Shown in pieces: positions 28,831-37,851 of a stretch of 64,000 nt of DNA (the first letter of the stretch is position 1; each line of letters begins with the position of its first letter). The stretch is taken from NCBI GenBank assembly GCA_949287525.1, contig CASEGL010000003.1:1-64000 (forward strand), written 5' to 3'. Both the position numbers and the translations under genes were made by a program. Below the pieces are notes generated by a model, which saw only the letters and a program-made list of their open reading frames with translations, was not told the origin of the DNA and searched no databases. The stretch is from an uncultured Rikenellaceae bacterium (GTDB lineage Bacteria > Bacteroidota > Bacteroidia > Bacteroidales > Rikenellaceae).

Positions 28831-30063
28831 ATGAAAAGCGGACATGCCGATCTTCCCCTGCATTACGGGACCGTTCCCGCATGGCTGGCTCAGCGCATGA
28901 GCCTGCTGGGCGGAGCCATCGTCGAGGCCATCGTCATGGAGTATGGCCGATCGGAACTGCTGCGCCGGCTGGGCGATCCGTTCTGGTTCCAGTCGCTGGG
29001 ATGCGTGCTGGGCATGGACTGGCACTCGTCGGGCATCACCACCTCCGTCATGCACGCCCTGAAGAAGGCGGTCAATGTCCGGTCGCAGGAGCTGGGCATC
29101 TACATCTGCGGCGGACGCGGCCGTTCGTCCCGCCAGACGCCGGACGAACTGCTGCAGGTGGCCGAGCGGACGGGACTGGACGGGCAGGCGCTCGTCCGGA
29201 GCAGCCGGCTGGCCGCCAAGGTGGACAATACGGCCGTGCAGGACGGCTTCCAGCTCTATCTGCACAATTTTGTCGTGACCTCCGAGGGCGAATGGGCGGT
29301 CGTGCAGCAGGGCATGAACCCCTCGACGCGCATGGCGCGCCGCTACCACTGGCTGTCGTCGTCGCTGCACTCCTTTACCGAGGAACCCCATACGGCGGTG
29401 TGCGGCCGCAATCAGGGGCTGATTCTGAACCTAACCCACCACGATGCGGCGCCTACCAAGGAGAGCCTGCTGGCGCTGACCCGCCAGCAGCCCGACAGGA
29501 TGCTGCGGGAGGCGGCGCTCGTCATGCCCGCCCACCACGAGGTTCGGGCTGCGGATGTCGATCTGAAGCGTCTCGGCGCGGCGCTCCGGCTGGCGCACGA
29601 GACCGATGTGCGCAATATGGAGGAACTGCTGCTGTTGCAGGGGGTCGGACCGCGCACGCTGCAGTCGCTGACGCTGGTGAGCGAGGTGATTTACGGTACG
29701 CCCTCCCGTTTTGCCGATCCGGCGCGTTTTTCGTTTGCCCACGGCGGCAAGGACGGCCATCCGTTTCCCGTGCCGACGCAGGTTTACGACGAGACGATCG
29801 CCCTGTTCGACGACGCCATCCATCGTGCGCGGCTGGGCGATCGGGACAAGGCCGACGCCCTGCGCAACCTGTCGCAGATAGCTGCCCGCATGGAGGAGAA
29901 CTATACTCCCTCGCCGTTTCTGGACGACTGGATCGCCCGCGAGCGTGCCAATGCGTGGCGTTGGGGCGGGCGTACCGTTGCCGGAAAGGCGCAGCCGCCG
30001 AAAAAATCGGAAACGGAGGAGCAGGCGGCAACAAGACCCTGTCAGTTATCGTTATGGGAATAG
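28831..30063 (+). CDS. DUF763 protein with helix-hairpin-helix and clamp-like C-terminus
   Basis: The 410-residue protein matches DUF763 (COG1415): GHADLPLHYGTVPAWLAQRM at 4-23, DPFWFQSLGCVLGMDWHSSGITTS at about 49-72, and DNTAVQDGFQLYLHNF at about 132-147. Residues about 262-285 (LLLLQGVGPRTLQSLTLV) look like a DNA-binding helix-hairpin-helix. The last residues, QLSLWE, resemble the beta sliding clamp-binding consensus QLSLF. The function of the family is unknown; the features suggest DNA metabolism (inference). The ATG at 28831 is chosen because family conservation begins there; the frame is open to 28777. Confidence 0.88.
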   Translation: MKSGHADLPLHYGTVPAWLAQRMSLLGGAIVEAIVMEYGRSELLRRLGDPFWFQSLGCVLGMDWHSSGITTSVMHALKKAVNVRSQELGIYICGGRGRSSRQTPDELLQVAERTGLDGQALVRSSRLAAKVDNTAVQDGFQLYLHNFVVTSEGEWAVVQQGMNPSTRMARRYHWLSSSLHSFTEEPHTAVCGRNQGLILNLTHHDAAPTKESLLALTRQQPDRMLREAALVMPAHHEVRAADVDLKRLGAALRLAHETDVRNMEELLLLQGVGPRTLQSLTLVSEVIYGTPSRFADPARFSFAHGGKDGHPFPVPTQVYDETIALFDDAIHRARLGDRDKADALRNLSQIAARMEENYTPSPFLDDWIARERANAWRWGGRTVAGKAQPPKKSETEEQAATRPCQLSLWE

Positions 30064-30118
30064 TGAAATAAACGGGAAAGTGGATATTTTCGCGGTGGCG
30101 AAAAAACAGGAATTTTTT

Positions 30119-31327
30119 ATGGAATCGATCAGAGAATTATTCAGAATATGCAATGGCCCCTCGAGCAGCCATACCGTAGGTCCCAAGAAGGCGGCGGAAC
30201 AGTTTCTGGCCCGTCATGCCGATGCCGACCGTTTTCGGGTGACCCTCTACGGATCGCTGGCCGCCACGGGCAAGGGCCACTTGACCGATGCGGCGATCCT
30301 CTCGGTGCTGGAGCCGGTGGCGCCGACCGAAATCGTGTGGAAAGCCGAGATCGTGCTGCCCTTCCATCCGAACGGCATGCGGTTCGAGGCCTTCCGGAAT
30401 GACCGGTTGCTGGAGGAGTGGACGATCTACAGCATCGGCGGCGGTGCGCTGGCCAACGAGACGACCCGGCAGGCCAAACCGGCCGACATCTATCCCCTGA
30501 CCACGATCGAGGAGATCCTGCGGTGGTGTCAGGATGAGGGCAAGGCCTTCTGGGAGTATGTCGAGGACTACGAGGGAAAAGGCCTGTGGGAATATCTGGC
30601 CGAAGTGTGGGAGACGATGTGCGACACCATCGAACGCGGACTGAACCACGAGGGCGTGCTGCCAGGCGGGCTGAAGGTGCGGCGCAAGGCCAGCACCTAC
30701 ATGGTGAAAGCCAAAAGCTACAACGATACGCTCGGCAGCCGGGCGCGGCTGTATGCCTATGCGCTGGCCACCTCGGAGGAGAACGCTTCGGGCGGCGTGG
30801 TGGTGACGGCTCCCACGTGCGGGTCGAGCGGCGTCGTGCCGGCCGTGCTGTATCATATCTACACTTCGCGCAACGTGCAGCCCGTGCGGATCCTGCATGC
30901 GCTGGCCACGGCCGGCCTGTTCGGCAACATCGCCAAGACGAACGCCTCCATTTCGGGTGCCGAGGTGGGGTGCCAGGGCGAGGTGGGCGTAGCCTGTGCC
31001 ATGGCGGCTGCGGCAGCCTGCCAGCTCTTCGGCGGCACGCCTTCGCAGATCGAATATGCGGCCGAGATGGCGCTCGAGCATTTCCTCGGACTGACGTGCG
31101 ATCCGGTGTGCGGACTGGTGCAGATCCCCTGCATCGAACGCAATGCGGTGGCGGCAGCGCGTGCGCTGGATGCCAACCTGTATGCCACCATGTCCGACGG
31201 CAACCATATGGTCAATTACGACAAGGTGGTCAAGGTGATGAACGAAACGGGACTCGATATGCCGAGCCTCTATCGCGAGACGGCCGGCGGCGGTTTGGCA
31301 AAAAATTACGCCCATAAGCGCTCTTAA
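30119..31327 (+). CDS. sdaA: L-serine ammonia-lyase, iron-sulfur type
   Basis: This enzyme deaminates L-serine to pyruvate with a [4Fe-4S] cluster. The 402-residue single chain opens with CNGPSSSHTVGP at 11-22, the serine-binding motif of the beta domain, and continues through the alpha domain. VTAPTCGSSGVVPAVL, GCQGEVGVACAMAAAA and LTCDPVCGLVQIPCIERN carry the cluster cysteines. The frame is open upstream, but the motif must lie near the N-terminus, so ATG 30119 is chosen. It lies 55 bases after the DUF763 gene. Confidence 0.95.
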   Translation: MESIRELFRICNGPSSSHTVGPKKAAEQFLARHADADRFRVTLYGSLAATGKGHLTDAAILSVLEPVAPTEIVWKAEIVLPFHPNGMRFEAFRNDRLLEEWTIYSIGGGALANETTRQAKPADIYPLTTIEEILRWCQDEGKAFWEYVEDYEGKGLWEYLAEVWETMCDTIERGLNHEGVLPGGLKVRRKASTYMVKAKSYNDTLGSRARLYAYALATSEENASGGVVVTAPTCGSSGVVPAVLYHIYTSRNVQPVRILHALATAGLFGNIAKTNASISGAEVGCQGEVGVACAMAAAAACQLFGGTPSQIEYAAEMALEHFLGLTCDPVCGLVQIPCIERNAVAAARALDANLYATMSDGNHMVNYDKVVKVMNETGLDMPSLYRETAGGGLAKNYAHKRS

Positions 31328-31350
31328 TGGCTCGGGGCGGGGTGCAGGAC

Positions 31351-31381
31351 TTGGCAGTATCTTCGTTTTTGCGTACTTTTG
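31351..31381 (+). promoter_or_regulatory. Promoter (-33 TTG, -7 TACTTTTG) for the parvulin-OstA operon
   Basis: TTG at 31351-31353 and TACTTTTG at 31374-31381 are 20 bases apart. The first gene starts at 31490, giving a leader of about 100 bases. Confidence 0.68.
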
Positions 31382-31489
31382 ACAACGGGTCGTGCAGGAT
31401 ACGAAAGGAGAGGAAACCTTTTTCCGTCGCGGAGATGTACGGAAATCGGTTTCTTTTCGTTAGCGTATCGGATAAACGACAAACGGAAT

Positions 31490-32365
31490 ATGCGAAGAAT
31501 TGAAACATATATAGCTGCGGCCGTGTGTCTGCTGGCAGGGGTTGCGTCGGGATGCCATCGCGACTTCCGGCGTTCCGAGATAGCGGCCACGGCAGGCGAC
31601 AAGGTGCTGACAATCGAGGAGGTGACAGCCTCCGTTCCGGCCGGACTCGCTCCGGAGGACAGCCTGAAGGCCTGCTCGGCCTATGTGGAGGCATGGGTGC
31701 GCAAACAGGCCAAGCTGCAGGAGGCGGAGCGGATTCTGGTCGCCCAGCAGGCGGACATCGACGCCATGGTGGAGGAGTACCGCAATTCGTTGCTTACTTA
31801 TCGGTTGGACCGCTACTATATCGACCGCATGGTCGATACGGTGATGAGCGATTCGCTGGTGAGCCGTTACTACGACGCCCACCGCCAGGAGTTCAAGCTC
31901 AACCGTGACATCGTACAGGGAATGATCCTGAAGGTGCCGGCCTCGTTCCGTCAGCGTACCCGCATTCGGGAGCTGATGGCGTCGGACGGAGAGGAACGGC
32001 AGCAGGACTTCCGTGACATGGCTGCCAAAAACCACCTGCCGCTGACCACCTTCGATGCGTGGACGTCCTACGACGAGTTCTGGAAAAAACTGCCTGCCGC
32101 GACCGATACCGAGGAGAACAGGAAACGGCTGCTGGAGACGAACAAGGTCGTCGAACTGAAGGACGGCACCGACCTGTACTATGTGCGCATCCTGCACTAT
32201 CTGCCCAAGGGCAGTACGGCGCCGCTGGAGTGGACGGCCGACGTCATTCGGAACATTCTGTACAACCAGCGCAGCGGGGATCTCCTGCGGGAAAAGGAAG
32301 ACAGCCTGTTTCGCACGGCGTTGGAAAGCGAACAGGCAACAATCTATTGGGATAAACAAAAATAA
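31490..32365 (+). CDS. Periplasmic/lipoprotein parvulin-like peptidyl-prolyl isomerase homologue
   Basis: The 291-residue protein has a signal sequence ending VASGCHRD, so it is probably a lipoprotein, although the lipobox is not ideal. The mature part is largely helical, with SurA-N-like features (VLTIEEVTASVP, LTYRLDRYYIDRM) and only weak traces of a rotamase domain. It is four bases upstream of a clear SurA-like gene and two genes from an OstA-like protein. A chaperone role in outer membrane protein assembly is the likely job (inference from context). Confidence 0.72.
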   Translation: MRRIETYIAAAVCLLAGVASGCHRDFRRSEIAATAGDKVLTIEEVTASVPAGLAPEDSLKACSAYVEAWVRKQAKLQEAERILVAQQADIDAMVEEYRNSLLTYRLDRYYIDRMVDTVMSDSLVSRYYDAHRQEFKLNRDIVQGMILKVPASFRQRTRIRELMASDGEERQQDFRDMAAKNHLPLTTFDAWTSYDEFWKKLPAATDTEENRKRLLETNKVVELKDGTDLYYVRILHYLPKGSTAPLEWTADVIRNILYNQRSGDLLREKEDSLFRTALESEQATIYWDKQK

Positions 32366-32368
32366 CAT

Positions 32369-33751
32369 ATGGGGAGAGGTAAAACGATAACGGCGGCGTG
32401 CCTGCTGACGCTGGCAGCCATCGGCGGCCGCGCACAGGAACGTTACATGGTGGACAAGGTGGCCGCCGTGGCAGGCAACTCGGCCATTCTCTACTCGGAG
32501 CTGTACGAGGCGGCCGAGTATCTGCGGCAGGAGCAGCTGGCTCAGGGCTATACGCCGGAGAAGGATCCGATGGTGCAGTCGCTGGAGTTTCTGCTGACGC
32601 AGAAGGTACTCTACAACCAGGCACTCGTCGATTCGGTGCAGATCAGCATGGAGAGCGTGCTGGCGCGTACCGATCAGTACATGGAGATGTTGGAGGAGCA
32701 GGCAGGTTCCGTCACCGCGCTGGAGGAGCAGATGGGGAAGCCTTCCTATGAGATCCGCCAGCGGATGAAGGAACGGTTCGAGGAGCAGGAATATGCCCGT
32801 GCCATGCGTCAGGAGATCGACTCCAAGGTGACGGTGACCCCCGGCGAGGTCGAGCGATTCTACCGCACGATCGACAAAAACGACTTGCCGCTCGTCCCCC
32901 AGCAGTATGTCTATGCGCAGATCGTCCGGTTCCCGACCTCTTCGACGGCGGCCAAGCAGCGGGTGCGCGAGCAGTTGCTGGATATGCGCGAGCGTATCAT
33001 CAACGGCACCCGTTTCGACCTGTTGGCGCGGATGTACTCGATCGACGCAACGGCCATGCGCGGAGGCGATCTGGGCTGGATGCCGCTGCAGGCGTGGGTG
33101 CAGCCTTTTGCCGATGCGGTGGAGAAACTGCAGCCCGGTCAGATTTCCGAGGTGGTGGAGACCGAATTCGGCTTCCACATCATCGAACTGCTCGAAAAGA
33201 AGGGCGACAAGTACCATGCACGCCACATCGTGCTGCGTCCGGTCTATACGCCTGAGGAGCTGGCGGCCGACGGCCGTTTTCTGGACAGCCTGGCGCAGGA
33301 GATCCGTAACGGGAAGATCACATTCGAGGCCGCGGCGCTGCAATATTCCGATGACCGGTATTCGCGTCAGAACGGCGGTGTAGTGACCAACAGCGAGCAG
33401 CTGGAGCAGCAGGGCGCCGGCGAGTTGCCCAAAAGCAAATTCATGCGCGAAGAGCTGCAGAACGACTATCCGGCGCTGAGTACCCTGAAGGCGGGGGAGA
33501 TCTCCTCTTCCTTCCAGTCCTACGACGGTTACGGCAACGTGCTGAACAAGATCGTCAAGCTGGTCGAGATCATACCGGCCCACACGGCCAATCTGAGCGA
33601 CGACTATGCGACGATCGAGGCGCTGGCGTTGCAGACCAAACGCGAGGAGGAGTTCCAGAAATGGCTCAGCAGCAAGATCGACGGCCTTTATGTCCGCATC
33701 GAGCCGGAATTCCGGAATGCCGATTTCGACAATAAGGACTGGGTTAAATAG
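32369..33751 (+). CDS. SurA-like periplasmic chaperone/peptidyl-prolyl isomerase
   Basis: The 460-residue protein has a signal peptide (about 1-22), a SurA N-terminal helical domain (VDKVAAVAGNSAILYSEL) and two parvulin repeats. One repeat covers about 175-275, ending VETEFGFHIIELLEKKGD; the other starts at YHARHIVLRP. SurA-type proteins chaperone unfolded outer membrane proteins such as LptD and BamA clients. It is sandwiched between a second parvulin-like lipoprotein and an OstA/LptA-like gene, echoing the surA-lptD neighbourhood of Proteobacteria. Confidence 0.9.
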   Translation: MGRGKTITAACLLTLAAIGGRAQERYMVDKVAAVAGNSAILYSELYEAAEYLRQEQLAQGYTPEKDPMVQSLEFLLTQKVLYNQALVDSVQISMESVLARTDQYMEMLEEQAGSVTALEEQMGKPSYEIRQRMKERFEEQEYARAMRQEIDSKVTVTPGEVERFYRTIDKNDLPLVPQQYVYAQIVRFPTSSTAAKQRVREQLLDMRERIINGTRFDLLARMYSIDATAMRGGDLGWMPLQAWVQPFADAVEKLQPGQISEVVETEFGFHIIELLEKKGDKYHARHIVLRPVYTPEELAADGRFLDSLAQEIRNGKITFEAAALQYSDDRYSRQNGGVVTNSEQLEQQGAGELPKSKFMREELQNDYPALSTLKAGEISSSFQSYDGYGNVLNKIVKLVEIIPAHTANLSDDYATIEALALQTKREEEFQKWLSSKIDGLYVRIEPEFRNADFDNKDWVK

Positions 33752-33762
33752 TAGTTGGGGTG

Positions 33763-36135
33763 ATGAGAGTTCGCAATGCGATCGTTACGATGGCCGTAGC
33801 CGGTCTGTTTCTGGGCGCCCTGGCGCAGGAACCGCAGCGGCCGGCAGCCCGCACCGGACAGCGTCCGGCCGCGCAGGAGGATGACAAGGCGATCGTCAAT
33901 ATCAAGTCCAAACGCATGTTCCCGATCAAGGTCGCCGATTCGACGGTCTATGCCTTCGTGGGCGACGTGGTGGCCTATCACAACGGTGCCGTGCTGCTGT
34001 GCGACAGTGCGGTGCGGTACGGGGAGAACCGGATCGAATGTTTCGACAACGTGCTGATCAACAAGGACAGCACCTATGTGTACGGCGATCGGGTGGAGTA
34101 TGACGGCACGACGAATACGGCGCAGGTCTTTTCGCCGCTTATCAAGATGATCGACGGACAGGCCGTCCTCTATACCTATCATTTCAAATACAACACGCTG
34201 AACAATATCGGCGAGTTCTACGGCGGCGGCACCATGTCGCAGGGACAGATGCTGCTGGAGTCCAAGCGGGGCTATTACTATGGCGAGACCCGCGATGCCG
34301 TGTGCGTGGGCGATGTCGAACTGCGCGACTCGACCTACCGGATCGCCTCCGACTCGCTCGGCTTCAACATGGATACCGAGATCGCCACGTTCTACAAGCG
34401 CACCTACATCTGGAACGACAAGAACGAGATTCTGAGTGCCAACAGGGGGTGGTACGACACGCGTACCGAACATTACCACTTCATGTCGGATGCCTATGTG
34501 CTGACCGAAGATCAGGAGGTCTGGGCCGATGACATGGACTACTATTCCACGACCAACGACGTGGAGATGCGGCGGAACATCCAGATCCTCGACCAGGAGC
34601 AGGCCGTGCTGGCCTTCGGCGATTATGGCCGCTACTGGGGGGAGTCGGGCAATGCCATGCTGACGGAGCAGCCTTCCGTTATCAGTTTCTATGATACGCA
34701 GGCCGATTCGCTCTACATGCGTGCCGACTCGATTTTCATGTATGTGATCGACAGCACCAGCATCTACAGCGCCGATTACATCGGCAACCGGAAACCGGCC
34801 GTTCAGGAGGATGCGGAGGAGAAACTGTTGGTTGAGGAGCCGCTGCCGAGCCAGACACCGGCATCCGAACCCACGGAATCCACGGAATCCGCCGAGCCTT
34901 CCGCGTCTGTGGAGACGCCCGCGGTGGACGGAGCAGACAGTGACGCAACTGCTCCGGCGGCCGATGCACCGGCTGCAGAGACGGTTGCGGCATCCGATGA
35001 GCGGACTTCCCCCGGGGAGGAAGCGGGGTCGGAGACGGTCGGTGTGGCGGACGCAGCGGGGGCGGCGCTTGACGTGGCCGACCTGTCGCCGCGCGAGTTG
35101 CGGAAGATGCAGCGCGAGGAACGCCGCAAGGAGCGCCAGGCGCAGCGTGAGGCCCGCCGTCAGGCGCGCGAAGAGGCCATCGCCCGGCGTGAGGCCGAAC
35201 TTGCGCCGGTTCAGGATACGACGGCCGTGACCGATTCGCTGCCTGCCGCCGACTCGCTGCTGACCGAACTGCCCGTGCAGGACACGCTGACGACGGCTCC
35301 GCCGGCCGAAGAGGAGCCGGAACGGGTGATTCTCGGTTACCGCAACGTGAAGATCTATCGCAGCGACATGCAGGCCGTGTGCGACTCGCTGATCGGCTTC
35401 TCGCGCGATACGACGATCCACCTCTACCGCGAACCGGTGATGTGGAACGGAAACAACCAGATCAAGTCGGACACCGTGGTGGTCTATGCCAAAGGCGATG
35501 CCATCGACCGTGCCGTCTTTACCGGCGGCGAGGCGCACGGCAACCCGATCATGAGTGCCGAACTGGACCGCTCGCATTACAACCAGATCACCGGCAAGGA
35601 GATCGTCGCCCTGTTCCGCGACAGCGAGATCTACCGGACGGATGTGAAGGGCAATGCACAGACATACTATTACATGCAGGACGAGGCGACCGGCGCCTAC
35701 CAGGGATTCCTGGTGATGGAGTGTTCGGATATAACGTTCCTGATCCACGATCGGGACATCGAATCCATTACCTTCCGGGGCAATCCGGTCTATTCTATCT
35801 TCCCGATGGATAAGATTCCCGAATCGCAGGAGCAGCGGTTCCAGAACTTCGTATGGGAAGGGGAGCGGCGTCCCGCAAAGCGGGATGTGTTCCGGCGGCG
35901 GATACGTCCCTCGCAGCGGCGCGACTACGAAGGCTTCGTTCCGCCGCGGTTTCCGCTGACGCAGGCGATCGAGGCCTACCGGCAGCGTATCCTGAAGGAT
36001 GGCATCTGGCGTGACCGTTCGGATGAAATTACGCCTGACGCCCGCGAATATATCCGTCGTGTGGAGGCTTCCCAGCCGGTTCAGCTGAATCAATCCACGC
36101 AACCTGCGCAACCGGTTCAGCCCGCTCAACAGTAA
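33763..36135 (+). CDS. OstA/LptA-like lipopolysaccharide transport protein with a long low-complexity insert
   Basis: The 790-residue protein has a signal peptide (about 1-20) and OstA-like beta-jellyroll repeats in two blocks (about 40-345 and 520-720, e.g. VYGDRVEYDGTTNTAQVFS and EIVALFRDSEIYRTDV). Such domains bind lipid A or LPS and bridge the periplasm. Residues about 348-520 are a Pro/Glu/Ala/Ser-rich insert with a strongly basic, coiled-coil-like segment rich in RE and AR repeats. The C-terminus is Gln/Pro-rich. A GTG at 33760 precedes the chosen ATG. It follows the SurA-like gene. Confidence 0.86.
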   Translation: MRVRNAIVTMAVAGLFLGALAQEPQRPAARTGQRPAAQEDDKAIVNIKSKRMFPIKVADSTVYAFVGDVVAYHNGAVLLCDSAVRYGENRIECFDNVLINKDSTYVYGDRVEYDGTTNTAQVFSPLIKMIDGQAVLYTYHFKYNTLNNIGEFYGGGTMSQGQMLLESKRGYYYGETRDAVCVGDVELRDSTYRIASDSLGFNMDTEIATFYKRTYIWNDKNEILSANRGWYDTRTEHYHFMSDAYVLTEDQEVWADDMDYYSTTNDVEMRRNIQILDQEQAVLAFGDYGRYWGESGNAMLTEQPSVISFYDTQADSLYMRADSIFMYVIDSTSIYSADYIGNRKPAVQEDAEEKLLVEEPLPSQTPASEPTESTESAEPSASVETPAVDGADSDATAPAADAPAAETVAASDERTSPGEEAGSETVGVADAAGAALDVADLSPRELRKMQREERRKERQAQREARRQAREEAIARREAELAPVQDTTAVTDSLPAADSLLTELPVQDTLTTAPPAEEEPERVILGYRNVKIYRSDMQAVCDSLIGFSRDTTIHLYREPVMWNGNNQIKSDTVVVYAKGDAIDRAVFTGGEAHGNPIMSAELDRSHYNQITGKEIVALFRDSEIYRTDVKGNAQTYYYMQDEATGAYQGFLVMECSDITFLIHDRDIESITFRGNPVYSIFPMDKIPESQEQRFQNFVWEGERRPAKRDVFRRRIRPSQRRDYEGFVPPRFPLTQAIEAYRQRILKDGIWRDRSDEITPDAREYIRRVEASQPVQLNQSTQPAQPVQPAQQ

Positions 36136-36157
36136 AACCGGTTGGCTCTCCGATACG

Positions 36158-36193
36158 GAGGAGAAGCACAAACCCGTGCTTCCCCTCTTTTTT
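36158..36193 (+). terminator. Intrinsic terminator after the OstA-like gene
   Basis: A 12-bp stem (36158-36169 with 36176-36187, one mismatch) is followed by six T. Confidence 0.88.
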
Positions 36194-36286
36194 GTTTGTC
36201 TGTGTGTCCGGTCGGTTCCCACGGGCAGGCGGAGGAAGAACGGATGGATCGGTGCGGCGGCTGCCGGCAGGAGGGAAATGGAAACG

Positions 36287-36322
36287 TAAAAGAGGGCGGA
36301 ACGAATGTCTCGTTCCGCCCTC
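36287..36322 (-). terminator. Intrinsic terminator after the CorC-like gene
   Basis: On the minus strand GAGGGCGGAACGA pairs with its complement across a six-base loop and is followed by TTTTACGTTT. Confidence 0.88.
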
Positions 36323-36350
36323 AGGGATGGTTTGCCGTGCTGCCGGCCGT

Positions 36351-37637
36351 TTATTCGGCAGAGGCGATCTGCGGGTGGTAGGTGGCCAGAATCTTGTCGA
36401 TCCGCGCGCCGTCCATGTCCACGACCTCGAAATCGAAGTCGTGCCAGTGCAGTTTCTCACCCGTGGAGGGGATGTGTTCCAACTCGTCGAGCAGCAGTCC
36501 GCTCAGCGTGTTGTAGTCGTGTTCGCGGTAGAGGTCCTCCAGATCGAAATGTTCGAGGAAATTGTAGAACGAGCATTGTCCGTCCACCAGCCAACTGCCG
36601 TCGTCGCGGCGCACCATATCCGCCTCTTCGCCCTCCTCGGGTACTTCGCCTACCAGGGCTTCCATGATGTCCTTCAGCGTGACGATGCCTTGCATCTCGC
36701 CGAATTCGTTGATGATGAGGCCGTATTTCGAGTTGGTCTGCTTGAATTCCTCCAGTGCGGAATAGACGCTTTGGTTCTCGGGCAGGAAGTTGGGCTGCCG
36801 TACCAGATCCTCCAGCCGGAAACCCTCTTCGTAGATGCGGCCGAACAGATCCTTCATGTAGACCACGCCGATCGGCTCGTCGGGCTTGCCGGCCGAGACG
36901 GGATAGACGTCGTGCATGTCGCCGCAGACCTTCTCCATGATGGCGGCCGGAGAATCCTGCACGTCCAGCCATACCAGTTCGCTGCGGTGGGTCATGATCG
37001 ACTCGACGGCGCGGTCGCCCAGGTTGAACACCCGCTCGACGATTTCGTGTTCGACTTCCTGCACTTCGCCCGTGTCGCAGCCCTCCTTGACGATGGCCTT
37101 GATTTCATCTTCCGTGATATGGTTGTTATCGTTGTGGTTTAGGCCGATCAGTTTGACGACGACGGCCGTGCTTTTGGACAGCAGCCATACGAACGGGGCT
37201 GCGATCCACGACAGCAGGCGCATGGGGCGGGCTACCGATTTGGAGACCGCTTCGGCGCGTCCCAGACCGATCCGCTTCGGCACGAGTTCGCCGAATATGA
37301 GGGTAAGGTAGGTGACGACGATGACGATGATGCCCTTGGCAATGCCCAGCGCATACGGTGCCAGCACATCGATCCTGGCGATGACGACGGCAAAGTCGGC
37401 GGCCAGCGTCTCTCCGGAATAGAGACCTGTCAGAATGCCGATCAGCGTGATCCCGATCTGCACCGTAGAGAGGAACCGGTCGGGGGCGGTAGAAAGCGAC
37501 AGAGCCGCTTTCGCTGTTTTGCTACCTGCTTTGGCTTCCGATTCCAGCCGTGTCTTGCGGGCCGACACCAATGCCATTTCCGACATGGACAGGATGCCGT
37601 TGAGCAGAATCAGAAGCAGAATAATGACAATTTCCAT
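36351..37637 (-). CDS. CNNM/CorC-HlyC transporter-like protein (GldE-like)
   Basis: The 428-residue protein has a DUF21/CNNM membrane domain of about four helices (1-190, including NGILSMSEMALVSARKTRLE and IGITLIGILTGLYSGETLA). A pair of CBS domains (about 205-330, with VMYMKDL-like and FNKYGLIINEFGEMQGIVTLKDIMEALVGEV segments) and a CorC_HlyC C-terminal domain follow. CNNM proteins are magnesium-related transporters; in gliding Bacteroidota a close homologue is GldE. The frame is open 12 codons upstream of ATG 37637; the membrane helix start supports the ATG chosen. Confidence 0.88.
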   Translation of the reverse strand: MEIVIILLLILLNGILSMSEMALVSARKTRLESEAKAGSKTAKAALSLSTAPDRFLSTVQIGITLIGILTGLYSGETLAADFAVVIARIDVLAPYALGIAKGIIVIVVTYLTLIFGELVPKRIGLGRAEAVSKSVARPMRLLSWIAAPFVWLLSKSTAVVVKLIGLNHNDNNHITEDEIKAIVKEGCDTGEVQEVEHEIVERVFNLGDRAVESIMTHRSELVWLDVQDSPAAIMEKVCGDMHDVYPVSAGKPDEPIGVVYMKDLFGRIYEEGFRLEDLVRQPNFLPENQSVYSALEEFKQTNSKYGLIINEFGEMQGIVTLKDIMEALVGEVPEEGEEADMVRRDDGSWLVDGQCSFYNFLEHFDLEDLYREHDYNTLSGLLLDELEHIPSTGEKLHWHDFDFEVVDMDGARIDKILATYHPQIASAE

Positions 37638-37782
37638 TTTTTTGTTAAACGTGATTGAATGGGTATATAACAATACGGGGCATGGCGACCCTGTCGAGGT
37701 CAGCCGTGCCCTGCATTGATTTCATGGCGAAAAGTATGTTGTCTCGCGGTTTTGCGGTCGTAGAGGTTTGGTCAGAACTTTA

Positions 37783-37790
37783 CAAAGATA
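37783..37790 (-). promoter_or_regulatory. -7 promoter element, probable start of a long corC-like leader
   Basis: The minus strand reads TATCTTTG. The CorC-like ATG is 146 bases downstream, which is long for this window. A 26-codon reading frame lies in the leader (37645-37725, minus strand). Confidence 0.5.
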
Positions 37791-37851
37791 AGCCTAATTT
37801 CGGAAAAGTGCGTATGCTTCGGCCGTTTTTTCCGGTCGGAGGAGGGCGGAA

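Noticed and set aside
33688-36222. 844-codon open frame antisense to the OstA-like gene
   Set aside because: It is His/Arg/Leu-rich with no domain features, and the opposite strand has a signal peptide and OstA repeats in a coherent operon.
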